Position numbers and translations under genes: made by a program. A stretch of DNA of 64,000 nt from Williamsia sp. DF01-3 (GTDB lineage Bacteria; Actinomycetota; Actinomycetes; Mycobacteriales; Mycobacteriaceae). Positions 18,192-26,850 of the stretch are shown in pieces. The DNA lies in contig NZ_JALKFS010000005.1 of the NCBI RefSeq assembly GCF_023051145.1, positions 4,853,733 to 4,917,732 of the forward strand. The letters are read 5' to 3'. Within the stretch, counting starts at the first letter, position 1. The number at the start of each line of letters is the position of its first letter. The notes under the pieces were generated by a model. It did no database searches, was not told the DNA's origin, and saw only the letters and a list, made by a program, of their open reading frames with translations.

Positions 18192-18255
18192 TCGTGCACC
18201 TTCCTTCGGTATTAACAAGCAGGTACGGGCTCCTAGTGTGCCCGTTCAGAAGGTG

Positions 18256-18282
18256 TAACGCACCGAGAGTTGAGTCTGTTCC
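18256..18282 (-). promoter_or_regulatory. SigH-like promoter of clpB
   Basis: On the minus strand GGAACA (18282-18277), 17 bp, then GTTA (18259-18256) match the SigH consensus GGAAYA-N16/17-GTTR. The same element with the same spacing and the same GTTACACC extension stands before dnaK. Its -35 lies inside the HspR operator. Confidence 0.75.
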
Positions 18283-18290
18283 GCTCAACT
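18268..18290. promoter_or_regulatory. HAIR operator for HspR at clpB
   Basis: AGTTGAGT, 7 bp, GCTCAACT is a near-perfect HAIR inverted repeat (consensus CTTGAGT-N7-ACTCAAG). It straddles the SigH-like -35, so HspR bound here should exclude polymerase. Only the arms vary by one base from the dnaK copy. Confidence 0.85.
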
Positions 18291-18324
18291 AGAAAATTTG
18301 CACCGGCTCTTCGCCGGCACCGAC

Positions 18325-18966
18325 TTACGCGGTCGTCGCGAGTTTCTCCACGCCCGGCCCCACCAACGCGCCTGGTGGAACCGGACGACCCGACACCGCC
18401 AGGAGTAGATCGATCGCCCGCCCACGCACCTCAACGGCGCCAGCACCCCCGAGCACAACATCCGAGTCGGTGACGGTCAGACGCAGCCCGACCACCCGTT
18501 CCCGTCCCCCGCCGAACCCCACCGCGGTTTTCACCTGATAACTCAGCGCCTCGACCACCGGATCCACCGGATAGCCCACATCGTTGCCCAACGGCCGCCG
18601 AATGTCTTCACCGTGGACGAACATCTCGACGAGCCGCGTCTTCGAGTTGGCCGGCGGCGTCCTCGTCGACGTGATCACCTCGCCCAACGCTTCTAGCGTC
18701 TGTCGGGGATCAGCACGCTTTTGCTGGGCTATCCCGGCCGAGTTGTCGCGATCGAAGTCGAACCGATTGGCCATCATCCGACGCGCGAAACCGAGACGGG
18801 TGGTCATCGCCCCATCGATCAGGTGGGCCAGAACGTCGTGCACATCCCAACCCGGACACAGTGATGGCTTCGCCCAAGCATCTGCAGGTAGGTCGCTCAG
18901 ATCTCTCACCAAACGCTCGCGCTCGGCGTGGACAACCGGCCAGACCGCAGAAAAATTGCTTCCCAT
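18325..18966 (-). CDS. Maleylpyruvate isomerase-family mycothiol-dependent enzyme (DinB fold)
   Basis: The 213-residue protein begins with an N-terminal DinB-2 helical bundle containing the metal histidine in HDVLAHLIDGA and the second in FVHGEDIRRPLG, the signature of the mycothiol maleylpyruvate isomerase superfamily. A short C-terminal MDMPI-C-like domain follows. Family members use mycothiol in isomerisation or thiol transfer, but most, including this one, have no assigned substrate. It is a single gene upstream of clpB on the same strand, separated from it by the clpB promoter. No recognisable regulatory site precedes it. Confidence 0.82.
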   Translation of the reverse strand: MGSNFSAVWPVVHAERERLVRDLSDLPADAWAKPSLCPGWDVHDVLAHLIDGAMTTRLGFARRMMANRFDFDRDNSAGIAQQKRADPRQTLEALGEVITSTRTPPANSKTRLVEMFVHGEDIRRPLGNDVGYPVDPVVEALSYQVKTAVGFGGGRERVVGLRLTVTDSDVVLGGAGAVEVRGRAIDLLLAVSGRPVPPGALVGPGVEKLATTA

Positions 18967-19071
18967 GCTGAGACAGACCTGGCCGGGCGATGGAAGTCAT
19001 CGTGCGAAAGTTGTCCACCCCGCGATGCATAACCCAACCCCTTGTGATTGCCGACACACTCGTGATATTCA

Positions 19072-19098
19072 TGAAACAGAGATATTAATCTCGTTTCA
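19072..19098. promoter_or_regulatory. A+T-rich palindrome upstream of a tiny peptide gene
   Basis: TGAAAC-A-GAGAT-ATTA-ATCTC-GTTTCA forms an almost perfect 27-bp palindrome with one unpaired A, standing 46 bp before the peptide start in otherwise G+C-rich DNA. It looks like an operator, perhaps for a Fur/Zur-type or other metal regulator. The protein that binds is unknown. Confidence 0.5.
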
Positions 19099-19144
19099 TT
19101 GCATCACAGGGCAACGAACAAATCCGGGTCGGGAAAGGACCATA

Positions 19145-19234
19145 ATGCTGTCTGCAATTTTTTACTTCATCGAATCCATCGACAACGCACTGTGGGATTT
19201 CGCGGAGGTCATCGTCACCGGTAGCGACGCTTAG
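19145..19234 (+). CDS. Tiny acidic amphipathic peptide, 29 residues
   Basis: ATG at 19145 follows a strong ribosome site (GGAAAGGA, 5-nt spacing) and encodes MLSAIFYFIESIDNALWDFA plus EVIVTGSDA before TAG. The peptide is rich in aromatic and aliphatic residues with regularly spaced acids, so a helix would be amphipathic. There is no signal peptide. It resembles in size and character the signal-less small porins (PorA/PorH) of corynebacteria, but no homology can be shown by eye. A hairpin follows at 19276 and a palindrome precedes it, so it has the parts of a real monocistronic gene. A similar peptide is encoded at 29664-29750. Confidence 0.5.
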   Translation: MLSAIFYFIESIDNALWDFAEVIVTGSDA

Positions 19235-19275
19235 GCCGATTTCCGCGTCTGACCATCGGGCGCTGACCAACTGAT

Positions 19276-19313
19276 CACTGGCCGTGTGCAGCAATCGCTG
19301 GACGCGGCCAGTG
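19276..19313 (+). terminator. Hairpin, probable terminator of the tiny peptide gene
   Basis: CACTGGCCG (19276-19284) pairs with CGGCCAGTG (19305-19313), with further pairing inside, about 40 bases after the peptide stop. No long T tract follows. From here to 19700 I see no convincing gene; the short open frames there have atypical composition. Confidence 0.5.
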
Positions 19314-19700
19314 TGTTCAGTGAGACAACAGCCATAGCGACGACCAATCCCGCTACCAGACAGTTCATCTACGAAATGAAATCCACGCCCGCTGCGTTGT
19401 CGCTTGCACCCAGCACCCGAATTGCTGGCGATACGATTTCGTCACTCCCCCACAGGAACCTTGTTCCCAATCGCGGGCATACGAGGCGACGCCGTCAATG
19501 AACCCAGCCGCATTGTCAATTCTCGCGATGGCGCAATTCTCGAGATCCGCCCGCCGATTCAACCTTGTTTGCAACCTCTGCCGCCCAAACCGATGTTGCC
19601 GCAGCCTGCTCGAACGACCTCGATTCTGCCGGCGGCAATCCCGCATCTTCGCGCGCCTCCGTCGACCATGGCATTGTCGACGTGGCCATCGACAGCACCG

Positions 19701-20303
19701 TCACATGATTCCGCGTAGGTAAGCAGCCAACGCTCCGACCGCTTCTCGTCGAGCCGCGGGAGACGGGGTCGCGATCTGGGTGAAGACAAGGGAGTCGATG
19801 AGCCGCACGAGTTCGCTTGTACGTTCCCCGGGGTCGCTCACACCGAAGCGGGTCAGGACCAGTTCGGCGGCGGCGCCCGCGCCCGCCTGCACAGCGGAGA
19901 ATGACGAAAGTGCTTGATGCAGAGCGTCGTCGGCGGGTAACTCGATCAGCAGCGCATAGCGGGCGCGCATGTCCACCGGCCGACCGACGAGTGAGTCCAT
20001 CAGCGCGACGGCGGCGGCGGTGAGCGAACCGATCCGTTCACCGGCGTCGTCAGGCACGGACGTCCCGAGGTCGAGCAGAATGTTGTCGGCATTGTCCGCA
20101 CTGCGTTGCGCGAGCCGCCTCGCGGCGAGGCCGAGAAGCGCCTGCCGCGTCGGCGCGTAGTACGACGTGGAGCCCTGAGGAATTCCTGCAGTCGAGTCCA
20201 CAGCGCGATGGGTCAGCCCGCGCAATCCCTGCCCCGCGATCAAGCCGATGGCCGTATCGGCGATGACGTCAGCCCGCGATTGACCGGTCGTTCTGGATGT
20301 CAT
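19701..20303 (-). CDS. TetR family regulator of the monooxygenase/MFS cassette
   Basis: The 200-residue protein has its HTH at about residues 10-55 (ADVIADTAIGLIAGQGLRGLTHRAVDSTAGIPQGSTSYYAPTRQALL), the type in which the recognition helix reads GIPQGSTSYY, followed by a ligand domain. It is divergent from an FAD monooxygenase and an MFS gene, which it probably represses. The spacer contains repeated CTACAGGTGT elements, including a palindrome at 20366-20377. The inducing molecule is probably an aromatic or drug-like substrate of the monooxygenase, by inference only. Confidence 0.85.
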   Translation of the reverse strand: MTSRTTGQSRADVIADTAIGLIAGQGLRGLTHRAVDSTAGIPQGSTSYYAPTRQALLGLAARRLAQRSADNADNILLDLGTSVPDDAGERIGSLTAAAVALMDSLVGRPVDMRARYALLIELPADDALHQALSSFSAVQAGAGAAAELVLTRFGVSDPGERTSELVRLIDSLVFTQIATPSPAARREAVGALAAYLRGIM

Positions 20304-20321
20304 TCGACAACTCTACAGGTG

Positions 20322-20377
20322 TTGCATCTCTTCTCTACGCCTGTAAAGTCGAACAGGCAGTGGCACTACAGGTGTAG
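20322..20377 (+). promoter_or_regulatory. Promoter and TetR operator candidates for the monooxygenase gene
   Basis: TTGCAT (20322-20327), 16 bp, TAAAGT (20344-20349) form a promoter. CTACAGGTGTAG at 20366-20377 is a palindrome (CTACA-GG-TGTAG), and the half CTACAGGTGT recurs at 20313-20322, so two regulator sites could flank the promoter. Confidence 0.55.
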
Positions 20378-20389
20378 TAGGAGGGCAGC

Positions 20390-21643
20390 ATGAAGGTCGC
20401 AGTGGTGGGGGCTGGTATCGGCGGATTGTGCGTGGCCGTCGGACTACAGCGCAACGGTGCCGACGTCACCGTGTTCGAACGCTCGGACCGGGTTCGTGCA
20501 GGCGGGTCGGGACTGTCGATCTTCGGCAACGGACTTCGAGCACTTGAATCTCTTGGGCTCAGGGAACAGTTCGAGGCGATCACATCGCCGGAGGCTGCGA
20601 CCTATCGCAGCGGACAACGGCGGCCCGACGGCCGATGGTTGGCCACGATCCCGCCTGATGCAGTCTCCGACTTACGCATTGTGCATCGCACCGATCTGCA
20701 CCACATGCTGCTTGCCCAATTGCAGCCTGGAACCCTCCGATGTTCGATGGAGGTGATCGGTGCTCATTCCGACGGAATCGTACGCATTCGCCACACGCCC
20801 GGTTCGGCGAGCGAGCAAGACTTCGACCTCGTCGTCGCAGCCGACGGCCTTCACAGCGGCTTCCGCGCTCGATGGGGCCGAGACCCCGGCGTTCGGTACG
20901 CCGGATACAGCGCTTGGCGCGGTATCACCTCCACGCCGGTCGACCTACAGGGCGAGGCAGGCGAAACCTGGGGTGAGCAAATGCGATTCGGTGTCGCGCC
21001 GTTGGCCGACGGTCGTGTCTACTGGTTCGGTGTGGCCACCATGCCAAGGCGCCGACCTCTGTCTGCGCCGTACGAATACGCCGAACTGAATCGGATGTTC
21101 GGCACCTGGCACTCCCCCATTCCCGAGTTGATCCGCACCACGGAGCCCGAAGCGGTCTCATTTCTTCCCATCGATGAACTCGCCGGCGACCTTCCGTCGT
21201 ACCGACATGGCCGCTGCGTCCTACTAGGCGATGCTGCGCATGCCATGACACCCAATCTCGGCCAGGGAGGCGGTCAGGCGATGGAAGACGCCGCAACGCT
21301 CGCCGCACTCCTGTCCCCCATTGCCGCGGGCGTCAATCCTGATGAGCGCACCATCGATTCGATTCTCAACAGCTATGACAAAGCGCGCCGACCACGGACC
21401 CAGGCTCTCGCCAGACGATCCCGACGGCTCGGGACACTCGCACACGTCCGCGGACGTAGCCGCACGGCCGTTCGGGACCTGCTACTACAGACCACGCCAC
21501 CGTCGGCGCTTCGGTCACAACTCAAACGAACGCAGGACTGGCACCCACCCGAGGTCGCGGCGGTTCCTCGCCGCATGTCATCGCCGTCTGGTCGGTGCGA
21601 ACCGGCCCTGTTGCACAGACACAAAAGCAGATTGGGAGGATAG
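20390..21643 (+). CDS. FAD-dependent aromatic-type monooxygenase (PHBH family)
   Basis: The 417-residue protein starts at an ATG after AGGAGGG. It has the FAD dinucleotide motif VVGAGIGGLCVAVGLQRNG at the N-terminus, the mid-protein VVAADGLHSGFR (DG motif) and the GD motif GRCVLLGDAAHAMTPNLGQGG. These are the three signatures of class A flavin monooxygenases such as salicylate and p-hydroxybenzoate hydroxylases, which hydroxylate aromatic rings with NAD(P)H and O2. The substrate is unknown. It is followed by an MFS transporter and controlled by a divergent TetR, a layout common in drug-modification and aromatic detoxification loci. Confidence 0.88.
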   Translation: MKVAVVGAGIGGLCVAVGLQRNGADVTVFERSDRVRAGGSGLSIFGNGLRALESLGLREQFEAITSPEAATYRSGQRRPDGRWLATIPPDAVSDLRIVHRTDLHHMLLAQLQPGTLRCSMEVIGAHSDGIVRIRHTPGSASEQDFDLVVAADGLHSGFRARWGRDPGVRYAGYSAWRGITSTPVDLQGEAGETWGEQMRFGVAPLADGRVYWFGVATMPRRRPLSAPYEYAELNRMFGTWHSPIPELIRTTEPEAVSFLPIDELAGDLPSYRHGRCVLLGDAAHAMTPNLGQGGGQAMEDAATLAALLSPIAAGVNPDERTIDSILNSYDKARRPRTQALARRSRRLGTLAHVRGRSRTAVRDLLLQTTPPSALRSQLKRTQDWHPPEVAAVPRRMSSPSGRCEPALLHRHKSRLGG

Positions 21644-21714
21644 ATCCCGGCGCGTCGGCACCCGCTGGGCGTTTCTCATACCGGCGTCAGGGAGCGCGAG
21701 ATGCAGGTGCATTG

Positions 21715-23006
21715 GTGATTGGTGTGCCGGTAGGCCTGCGACAGGTTGCTGCTCTGCCGGCTCCCGTGCGTTTGATGTTGGCATCGATGACCTTGTTCAA
21801 CATCGGCTTTTATCTCGTGGTGCCCTTTCTCGCCGTCCACCTTTCTGAGGGTCTCGGCTTTGCGGCGTGGGTGGTCGGCCTGGTTCTCGGTCTGCGCATG
21901 GCTTCCCAGCAGGGGATGTTCTTCGTCGGTGGCAGCCTTGCCGACCGGTTCGGTGTCAGGCGGATCGTCCTCATCGGAATCGCCGCGCGAATCGTCGGGT
22001 TCATCGCCGTCGGTTTCGCCGAATCCCTTGTCGGAGTTGTTGGCGGCGTGCTGCTCATCGGGTTGGCGGCCGCCCTGTTCGCACCTGCGGTCGAAGCGGC
22101 AAATGCCAGCTATGGTGCGCTGCTCGAGCGACAGAACATCATGCGCCGCACCGAATTGTTCGGCCTCGAACAGATGTGCAGCCGCACCGGAACCGTTCTT
22201 GGCCCGCTCCTGGGCGCAGCTTTGCTCGGCGTTCCATTCGCGTGGACCACCTGCTCGGCCGCGGTGCTCTTCGCCGGGTTGTGGATTGCGTTCTTTCGGT
22301 GGTTCCCCGCGACCGTGACAACGTCGGCAATGCAGCCGGGATCGGTCGCCCCAGCCGACCGCCGGATCTGGGCGGTGTGGCGGTCAGTGTTGTCGCACAA
22401 GGTGTTTCTTGCCTACGCCGCACTGTGCGCGGCGCAGCTGTCGGCGTACAGCCTGTTGTATCTGATGCTGCCCGCTGAACTCGAGTGCATCGCCGGGAAC
22501 CAGAGCGCATTGGGATGGTTCTATGCGGCGCTGCGTTGATGGTCATCCTGTGGCAACGACCGGTGGTTCGGCTTGTCCATCGCATCGGCCATCGCGAGGC
22601 GGTGATCGGTGGACTCTCGGTGATGGCCGTGTCGTTCCTCGTGCCTGCCGCCGCAGACGGGCTCACCCACAAGACCGCATGGCAATACGCCGCGGTCGCC
22701 GGATGGGTCGCACTGCTCCACATCGGCCAGATGCTGATGGTGCCCCCGATGCGCGACACCGTCGCAGCCCTTGCGGGCGAACACAATCTGGGCGCGCACT
22801 TCGGAATGCTCAACAGTATCGCCGGACTCGGGTGCCTGATCGCCTCCGTCGGAGTCGGAGGCCTGTACGACCTGACATCAGAGGCCGACCTCGCGACGGC
22901 GCTGGTGTGGTGCGCCGTGACGGCGGCGGTGGCCGGCGCTGTCGGCGGCCTCATGCTGTGGTACCGGCGTCACCCTGACGCCGGACCGGTAGCGATTGCC
23001 GTCTAG
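21715..23006 (+). CDS. MFS transporter, interrupted by a one-base frameshift
   Basis: Two adjacent frames encode one transporter: the first runs from the GTG at 21715 (VIGVPVGLRQV, then NIGFYLVVPFLAVHL) through motif A-like GGSLADRFGVRRIVLIG to GWFYAALR, and the second from AALMVILWQRPVVRL to 23006. Adding one G in the GG at 22527-22528 restores about 430 residues and 12 membrane segments. It probably exports the product or substrate of the upstream monooxygenase. The start is not certain, since AGGTG upstream is only a fair ribosome site and the frame is open to 21595. It ends 4 bases inside the convergent lipoprotein gene. Confidence 0.7.
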
Positions 23007-24019
23007 CTCCAGATCGGCGCCTCGTTGATCTGGTCGACGAAGGCGTCGAGAACAAACGGGATTGTCAGCGGGTTCGGCATCGACACTGCATCGGAGACAA
23101 TCGGATCCAGCTTGACGAGCCCACCCGAGCGCACCACATCCAGTCCCATGAACAGCGGCGATGCCTCCATCTGAACCCTTGCCCGTTCCCAGTTGTCGAA
23201 CAACAGCAGGTCACACTCGAGCAACGAGACGTTCTCCGCGGAGATGTCGACATAGAGATTGTCACCGAACTTGTCGGCGATCCCGACGGGTGGCACAAAC
23301 CCCAATCCCGTCAGCAATTGGGCACGCGCGGACGAAGGGCTGTACGCACGAAGGTTGCCATCGGCCCACCGAGCGACCACGGTGGCGGTGCGGCCGACGA
23401 ACTGCGGATTCTGTTCGCGCCGTTCGACGATGAGGTTCTCGGTGTCCTCGACAGCCTGCGCGGCAGCCCCGGGCAGCCCGACGGCGGCGCCGATCCGGTT
23501 GGTGACGTCTTGCCACGGCAACACCCAGTCGGTCTGATCGGCCGCATGCAACACCGTCGGAGCTATACCGGACAACTGCCCGTAGGTCGATGCGTCGATC
23601 GCATTGTTCACTGCCACAATGAGATCGGGTTGCGCAGCTGCCACTGCGGAGATACTGAAATCAGAGGTCGCGTTCTCCAACGCTTCGGGATCTGCGCCGG
23701 CCACGCGAGGCTCGGCCCACCGCCCGATTCCGTCATCGGTGGATCCGGTCCACACCGGGACCAACACAGGAATGACACCCAGCGACAAGAGCACGTCCGC
23801 GTCGCCGATTCCGACCACCGCGATGCGTTTGGGTGCTTGTTCGATGGTCGTCGAGCCGTGAACGTGGTCGATCGTCACCGGGAATGCGCCGGGCTCGGCG
23901 GACACGGCGACGTCCGAATCGGTTGAACCGCTGCTCGACGAACATCCGGCAGCCACAACGCCTGCTGCCGCGGTCAAGGTCAACGTCAACATCTGCCGAC
24001 GATTCATCACATACATCAC
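23003..24019 (-). CDS. Siderophore ABC transporter substrate-binding lipoprotein
   Basis: The 338-residue protein starts at an ATG behind GGAGAAGGTGG. Its signal peptide has twin arginines (MNRRQMLTLTLTAA) and ends VVAAGCSSS, so it may be exported by the Tat system and then lipidated. The mature part is the FecB/BtuF-type binding fold with RIAVVGIGDADVLLSLG and AAAQPDLIVAVNN. An IdeR-type box lies at 24046-24064, indicating iron repression. No transporter genes adjoin it. It differs clearly from the binding protein at 3709 and so probably binds another siderophore. Confidence 0.87.
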   Translation of the reverse strand: MMYVMNRRQMLTLTLTAAAGVVAAGCSSSSGSTDSDVAVSAEPGAFPVTIDHVHGSTTIEQAPKRIAVVGIGDADVLLSLGVIPVLVPVWTGSTDDGIGRWAEPRVAGADPEALENATSDFSISAVAAAQPDLIVAVNNAIDASTYGQLSGIAPTVLHAADQTDWVLPWQDVTNRIGAAVGLPGAAAQAVEDTENLIVERREQNPQFVGRTATVVARWADGNLRAYSPSSARAQLLTGLGFVPPVGIADKFGDNLYVDISAENVSLLECDLLLFDNWERARVQMEASPLFMGLDVVRSGGLVKLDPIVSDAVSMPNPLTIPFVLDAFVDQINEAPIWS

Positions 24020-24045
24020 AAAGCCACCTTCTCCAGCCAGATAAG

Positions 24046-24064
24046 TATGGTCACCCTAACTTAT
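24046..24064 (-). promoter_or_regulatory. IdeR/DtxR-type iron box
   Basis: On the minus strand ATAAGTTAGGGTGACCATA matches 13 of 19 positions of the IdeR consensus, including the GTTAGG core. It stands 27 bp before the lipoprotein start at 24019. Confidence 0.68.
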
Positions 24065-24088
24065 CGACCGACTATCCGGTCAACGTCT

Positions 24089-24733
24089 CTATGACCGCAG
24101 GTGGGCCAGCACCGCGAGCACTCGGCGATGTCCGGTGTCAGAGGTGGTCAGTCCGAGCTTGGCAAAGATGTTGCCGATGTGTTTGCTCACGGCGGTGTCG
24201 CTGACCACCAGCTTGCGAGCGATGTCGGCGTTTCCGAGGCCTTCGGCCATCAACCGCAACACCTCCGATTCGCGAGGTGTGAGCGATCGGATCGGGTCGT
24301 CGGCTCGGCGACGGCTCATCAACTGCGACACCACTTCCGGGTCCATCACCGTTCCGCCCGCGACCACGCGTTCGAGCGCGTCGACGAACTCTTCGACTTT
24401 GCCAACCCGTTCCTTGAGCAGGTAGCCCACCCCCGATGCACTGCCCGCCAGCAGTTCGCCGGCGTATCTGTCCTCGACGTAGGCGGACAGGACCAGCACG
24501 GGGAAGTTGGGGACCCGGCGGCGTGCCTCGATGGCCGCCTTTAATCCCTCATTGGTGAACGTCGGCGGCATGCGGACGTCGAGCACTGCGCCGTCGGGCG
24601 GGTCCGCGTCGAACGACTCGAGGAACTGCTCGGCATCTGCGACCGCGGCGGTCACCTCGATACCGACGCTACGCAGCAGCAGCGCGAGCCCCTCCCGCAG
24701 CAGGGAGTCGTCCTCGGCGATCAAAATCCGCAT
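24089..24733 (-). CDS. NarL/FixJ-type response regulator
   Basis: The 214-residue protein has a receiver domain (MRILIAEDDSLLREGLALLL) with the acidic pair EDD, the phosphoacceptor Asp in AVLDVRMPP and Lys in YLLKERVG, then a LuxR-type HTH (LTPRESEVLRLMAEGLGNADIARKL). Its start overlaps the end of the histidine kinase gene by 13 bases, so kinase and regulator are made together. The likely target is the divergent ABC exporter at 26081-29354. Confidence 0.92.
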   Translation of the reverse strand: MRILIAEDDSLLREGLALLLRSVGIEVTAAVADAEQFLESFDADPPDGAVLDVRMPPTFTNEGLKAAIEARRRVPNFPVLVLSAYVEDRYAGELLAGSASGVGYLLKERVGKVEEFVDALERVVAGGTVMDPEVVSQLMSRRRADDPIRSLTPRESEVLRLMAEGLGNADIARKLVVSDTAVSKHIGNIFAKLGLTTSDTGHRRVLAVLAHLRS

Positions 24734-25971
24734 GGGAGCTCCACTTCGAGTTCTGTCGGCCCGCCTGCAGGGCTGTTCAACGTCATCGTTCCCTCGAATG
24801 CTGCCACCCGGCGGCGGATTCCCGACAGCCCACTGCCCGCGGTCTCCTCGGCCCCGCCGCGGCCGTCATCGACAACAGTGATGACCATCGTGTTCCCGTT
24901 GTCGTCGCCGCGAGTGCTGATGGTCAGGTGCACGGTCTCGGCGCCGCTGTGCTTGGCCACGTTGGTCAGCGCTTCGGCCACCACGAAGTAGGCGGCAGCT
25001 TCCACAGCGGCTGGTGCACGCAGCAGGTTCCGCACATCCAGGACGCAGGTGATGGAGGAGCGCCCGGCAAGAGCTGCGACTGCTCCTTCGAGGCCTAGCT
25101 CGTCGAGGATCGGCGGATAGATGTCGTGCACCAGGGTCCGCAGTTCCGACAGGGCATCGGATGCGGCGTCTTGCGCCCGAAGAAGCTGCGGCAGAGCTTG
25201 TTCGGGGTCGACACGCAGTGAACGTTCGGCCAGACCGAGCATCATCACCACCGCGACCAAGCGATTCTGGGCACCGTCGTGCAGATCGCGTTCGATGCGC
25301 CGCAATTCGGCGGCGTGTGCATCGAGCGCTGCGGCCCGACTTTCGGTCAGCGCCGTAACCCGTTGCGTCAGTTCGGTTTCACGCCTGGGTGCAAGGAGTT
25401 TGGTGGCCATGCCCGCGATTGCACGTGCCAGCGCAGGGATCAGCCACCACGCGATCACCGCGTAGGCGAGCGCGATGAACGGCATGGTTGCGGCCAAGGG
25501 CCACGACGTGACCAGATAGATGTTCCCCACCGGCTCGTCGGCGGGCATCGCCCACCAGTACGCCGGTATCAACATCGAGTTGATGGCCGCCAGCGGCAGC
25601 ACCACGGCAACGAACCCCGCGACGAGCGCAGCAAACGCATGGCCGGTGACCCACGCCACGTCGCGGCGAAACGGCGATGACCACAACATGGTTCGTAGGT
25701 CGCTGAATCCGAGGCGATCCTCCATCGGAGGGTATCGCTCCGGAATCACGACGCCGGTGTAACGCCCGGTGCGACGACGCGCCTCGCCGGCCCAGAATCG
25801 CAGCACCCGCACGTAACCGGGCACCAGCAGCCATCCGACGAAGAGGATCAGCAACGGTGCGATGATCAGTGCGCCGAACACGAACACGAACGACACCAGT
25901 GCCGCGGCGCCTTCGACCATCAAGAAGCGACATGCCCGCCACCACTTCGCGGCCTGTTCGCTTCGACTCAT
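24721..25971 (-). CDS. NarL-family sensor histidine kinase (HisKA_3)
   Basis: The 416-residue protein has an N-terminal hydrophobic region with about four membrane segments (roughly residues 15-55 and 105-185) and little extracytoplasmic sequence, so it is an intramembrane-type sensor. The dimerisation domain carries the phospho-histidine in RIERDLHDGAQNRL, and the ATPase domain has NVAKHSGA (N box) and DDGRGG with GSGLSGIRRRV. It signals to the overlapping response regulator. With the divergent ABC transporter the set resembles antimicrobial-peptide or cell-envelope stress modules, in which the exporter itself is often part of sensing. Confidence 0.92.
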   Translation of the reverse strand: MSRSEQAAKWWRACRFLMVEGAAALVSFVFVFGALIIAPLLILFVGWLLVPGYVRVLRFWAGEARRRTGRYTGVVIPERYPPMEDRLGFSDLRTMLWSSPFRRDVAWVTGHAFAALVAGFVAVVLPLAAINSMLIPAYWWAMPADEPVGNIYLVTSWPLAATMPFIALAYAVIAWWLIPALARAIAGMATKLLAPRRETELTQRVTALTESRAAALDAHAAELRRIERDLHDGAQNRLVAVVMMLGLAERSLRVDPEQALPQLLRAQDAASDALSELRTLVHDIYPPILDELGLEGAVAALAGRSSITCVLDVRNLLRAPAAVEAAAYFVVAEALTNVAKHSGAETVHLTISTRGDDNGNTMVITVVDDGRGGAEETAGSGLSGIRRRVAAFEGTMTLNSPAGGPTELEVELPCGF

Positions 25972-26080
25972 CGCTCCAGGATGCCGTAATCATCGCGCGA
26001 AAACGGTATAGCGGGCTACACCATTGGTTGGGTGGCCAGCGGGATGGTCCGGTGGCTCGCCGATTCATAGCGTTGCTGAC

Positions 26081-26850
26081 ATGACTTCAACAGCACCCGT
26101 TCAACCCCTGAGATCCTTGTCGCCGACACCCGCGCTGCGCCTGGACAACGTCACCAAATCCTATTCGTCAGGCCGTGGCCAGATCACCGCACTGGACTCC
26201 GTCAGTCTCGCGTTGCCGCCGCAGGGATTCACCGCGATCATGGGCCCCTCCGGCTCGGGCAAGAGCACGTTCCTGCACTGTGCTGCCGGACTCGACCAAC
26301 CCACCAGCGGCTCGATCTGGCTGGGAGACAACGAGATCAGCGCCCTCAAGCAAAAGGCACGCACCACATTCCGACGCGACCACATCGGCTTCGTGTTCCA
26401 GGCCTACAACCTGCTGTCGTCGCTGACCGTGGAGCAGAACGTCACATTGCCGCTCCTGCTGGCGGCCGAACCGCCGATCACGCGCGCGTGGAGCACGCGC
26501 TGGCGTCGGTGGGGCTCGCGAAGATGAGCCGACGTCGTCCCGCCGAACTCTCCGGCGGGCAGCAACAGCGGGTCGCCATCGCGCGTGCGCTCATCACCCG
26601 GCCGCGCGTCATCTTCGCCGACGAACCCACCGGAGCGCTCGACAGCCGGACCGGTCATCAAATCCTCGGGCTCTTGCGCGGTGCGTCGACCGAACTTGGA
26701 CAGACGGTGGTGATGGTCACCCACGATCCGATCGCGGCGGCGCAAGCCGACCGCGTCTTGTTCCTCGCCGACGGCCGCCTGGCCGGCCACCTCGAAGGAC
26801 CGACCGCCGAGACCATCGCTCGGTCACTCACCGACCTCGGGCAGTGGTGA
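26081..26850 (+). CDS. ABC transporter ATP-binding protein (MacB/LolD type), one-base frameshift
   Basis: The N-terminal frame from ATG 26081 has Walker [11 protein letters not shown] and Q-loop FVFQAYNLL; the C-terminal frame carries the signature [15 protein letters not shown], Walker [14 protein letters not shown] and the switch histidine MVTHD. Restoring one C in the CC at 26474-26475 joins them into 256 residues ([19 protein letters not shown]), the normal length. It energises the downstream FtsX-type permease, whose start overlaps this stop. It is divergent from the two-component system, which probably controls it. No clear ribosome site precedes the ATG, so a leaderless transcript is possible. 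Confidence 0.8.

Noticed and set aside
19286-19722. Several 60-100 codon frames between the first tiny peptide and the tetR gene
   Set aside because: Composition is unlike coding DNA of this genome, with no ribosome sites or families; treated as intergenic.
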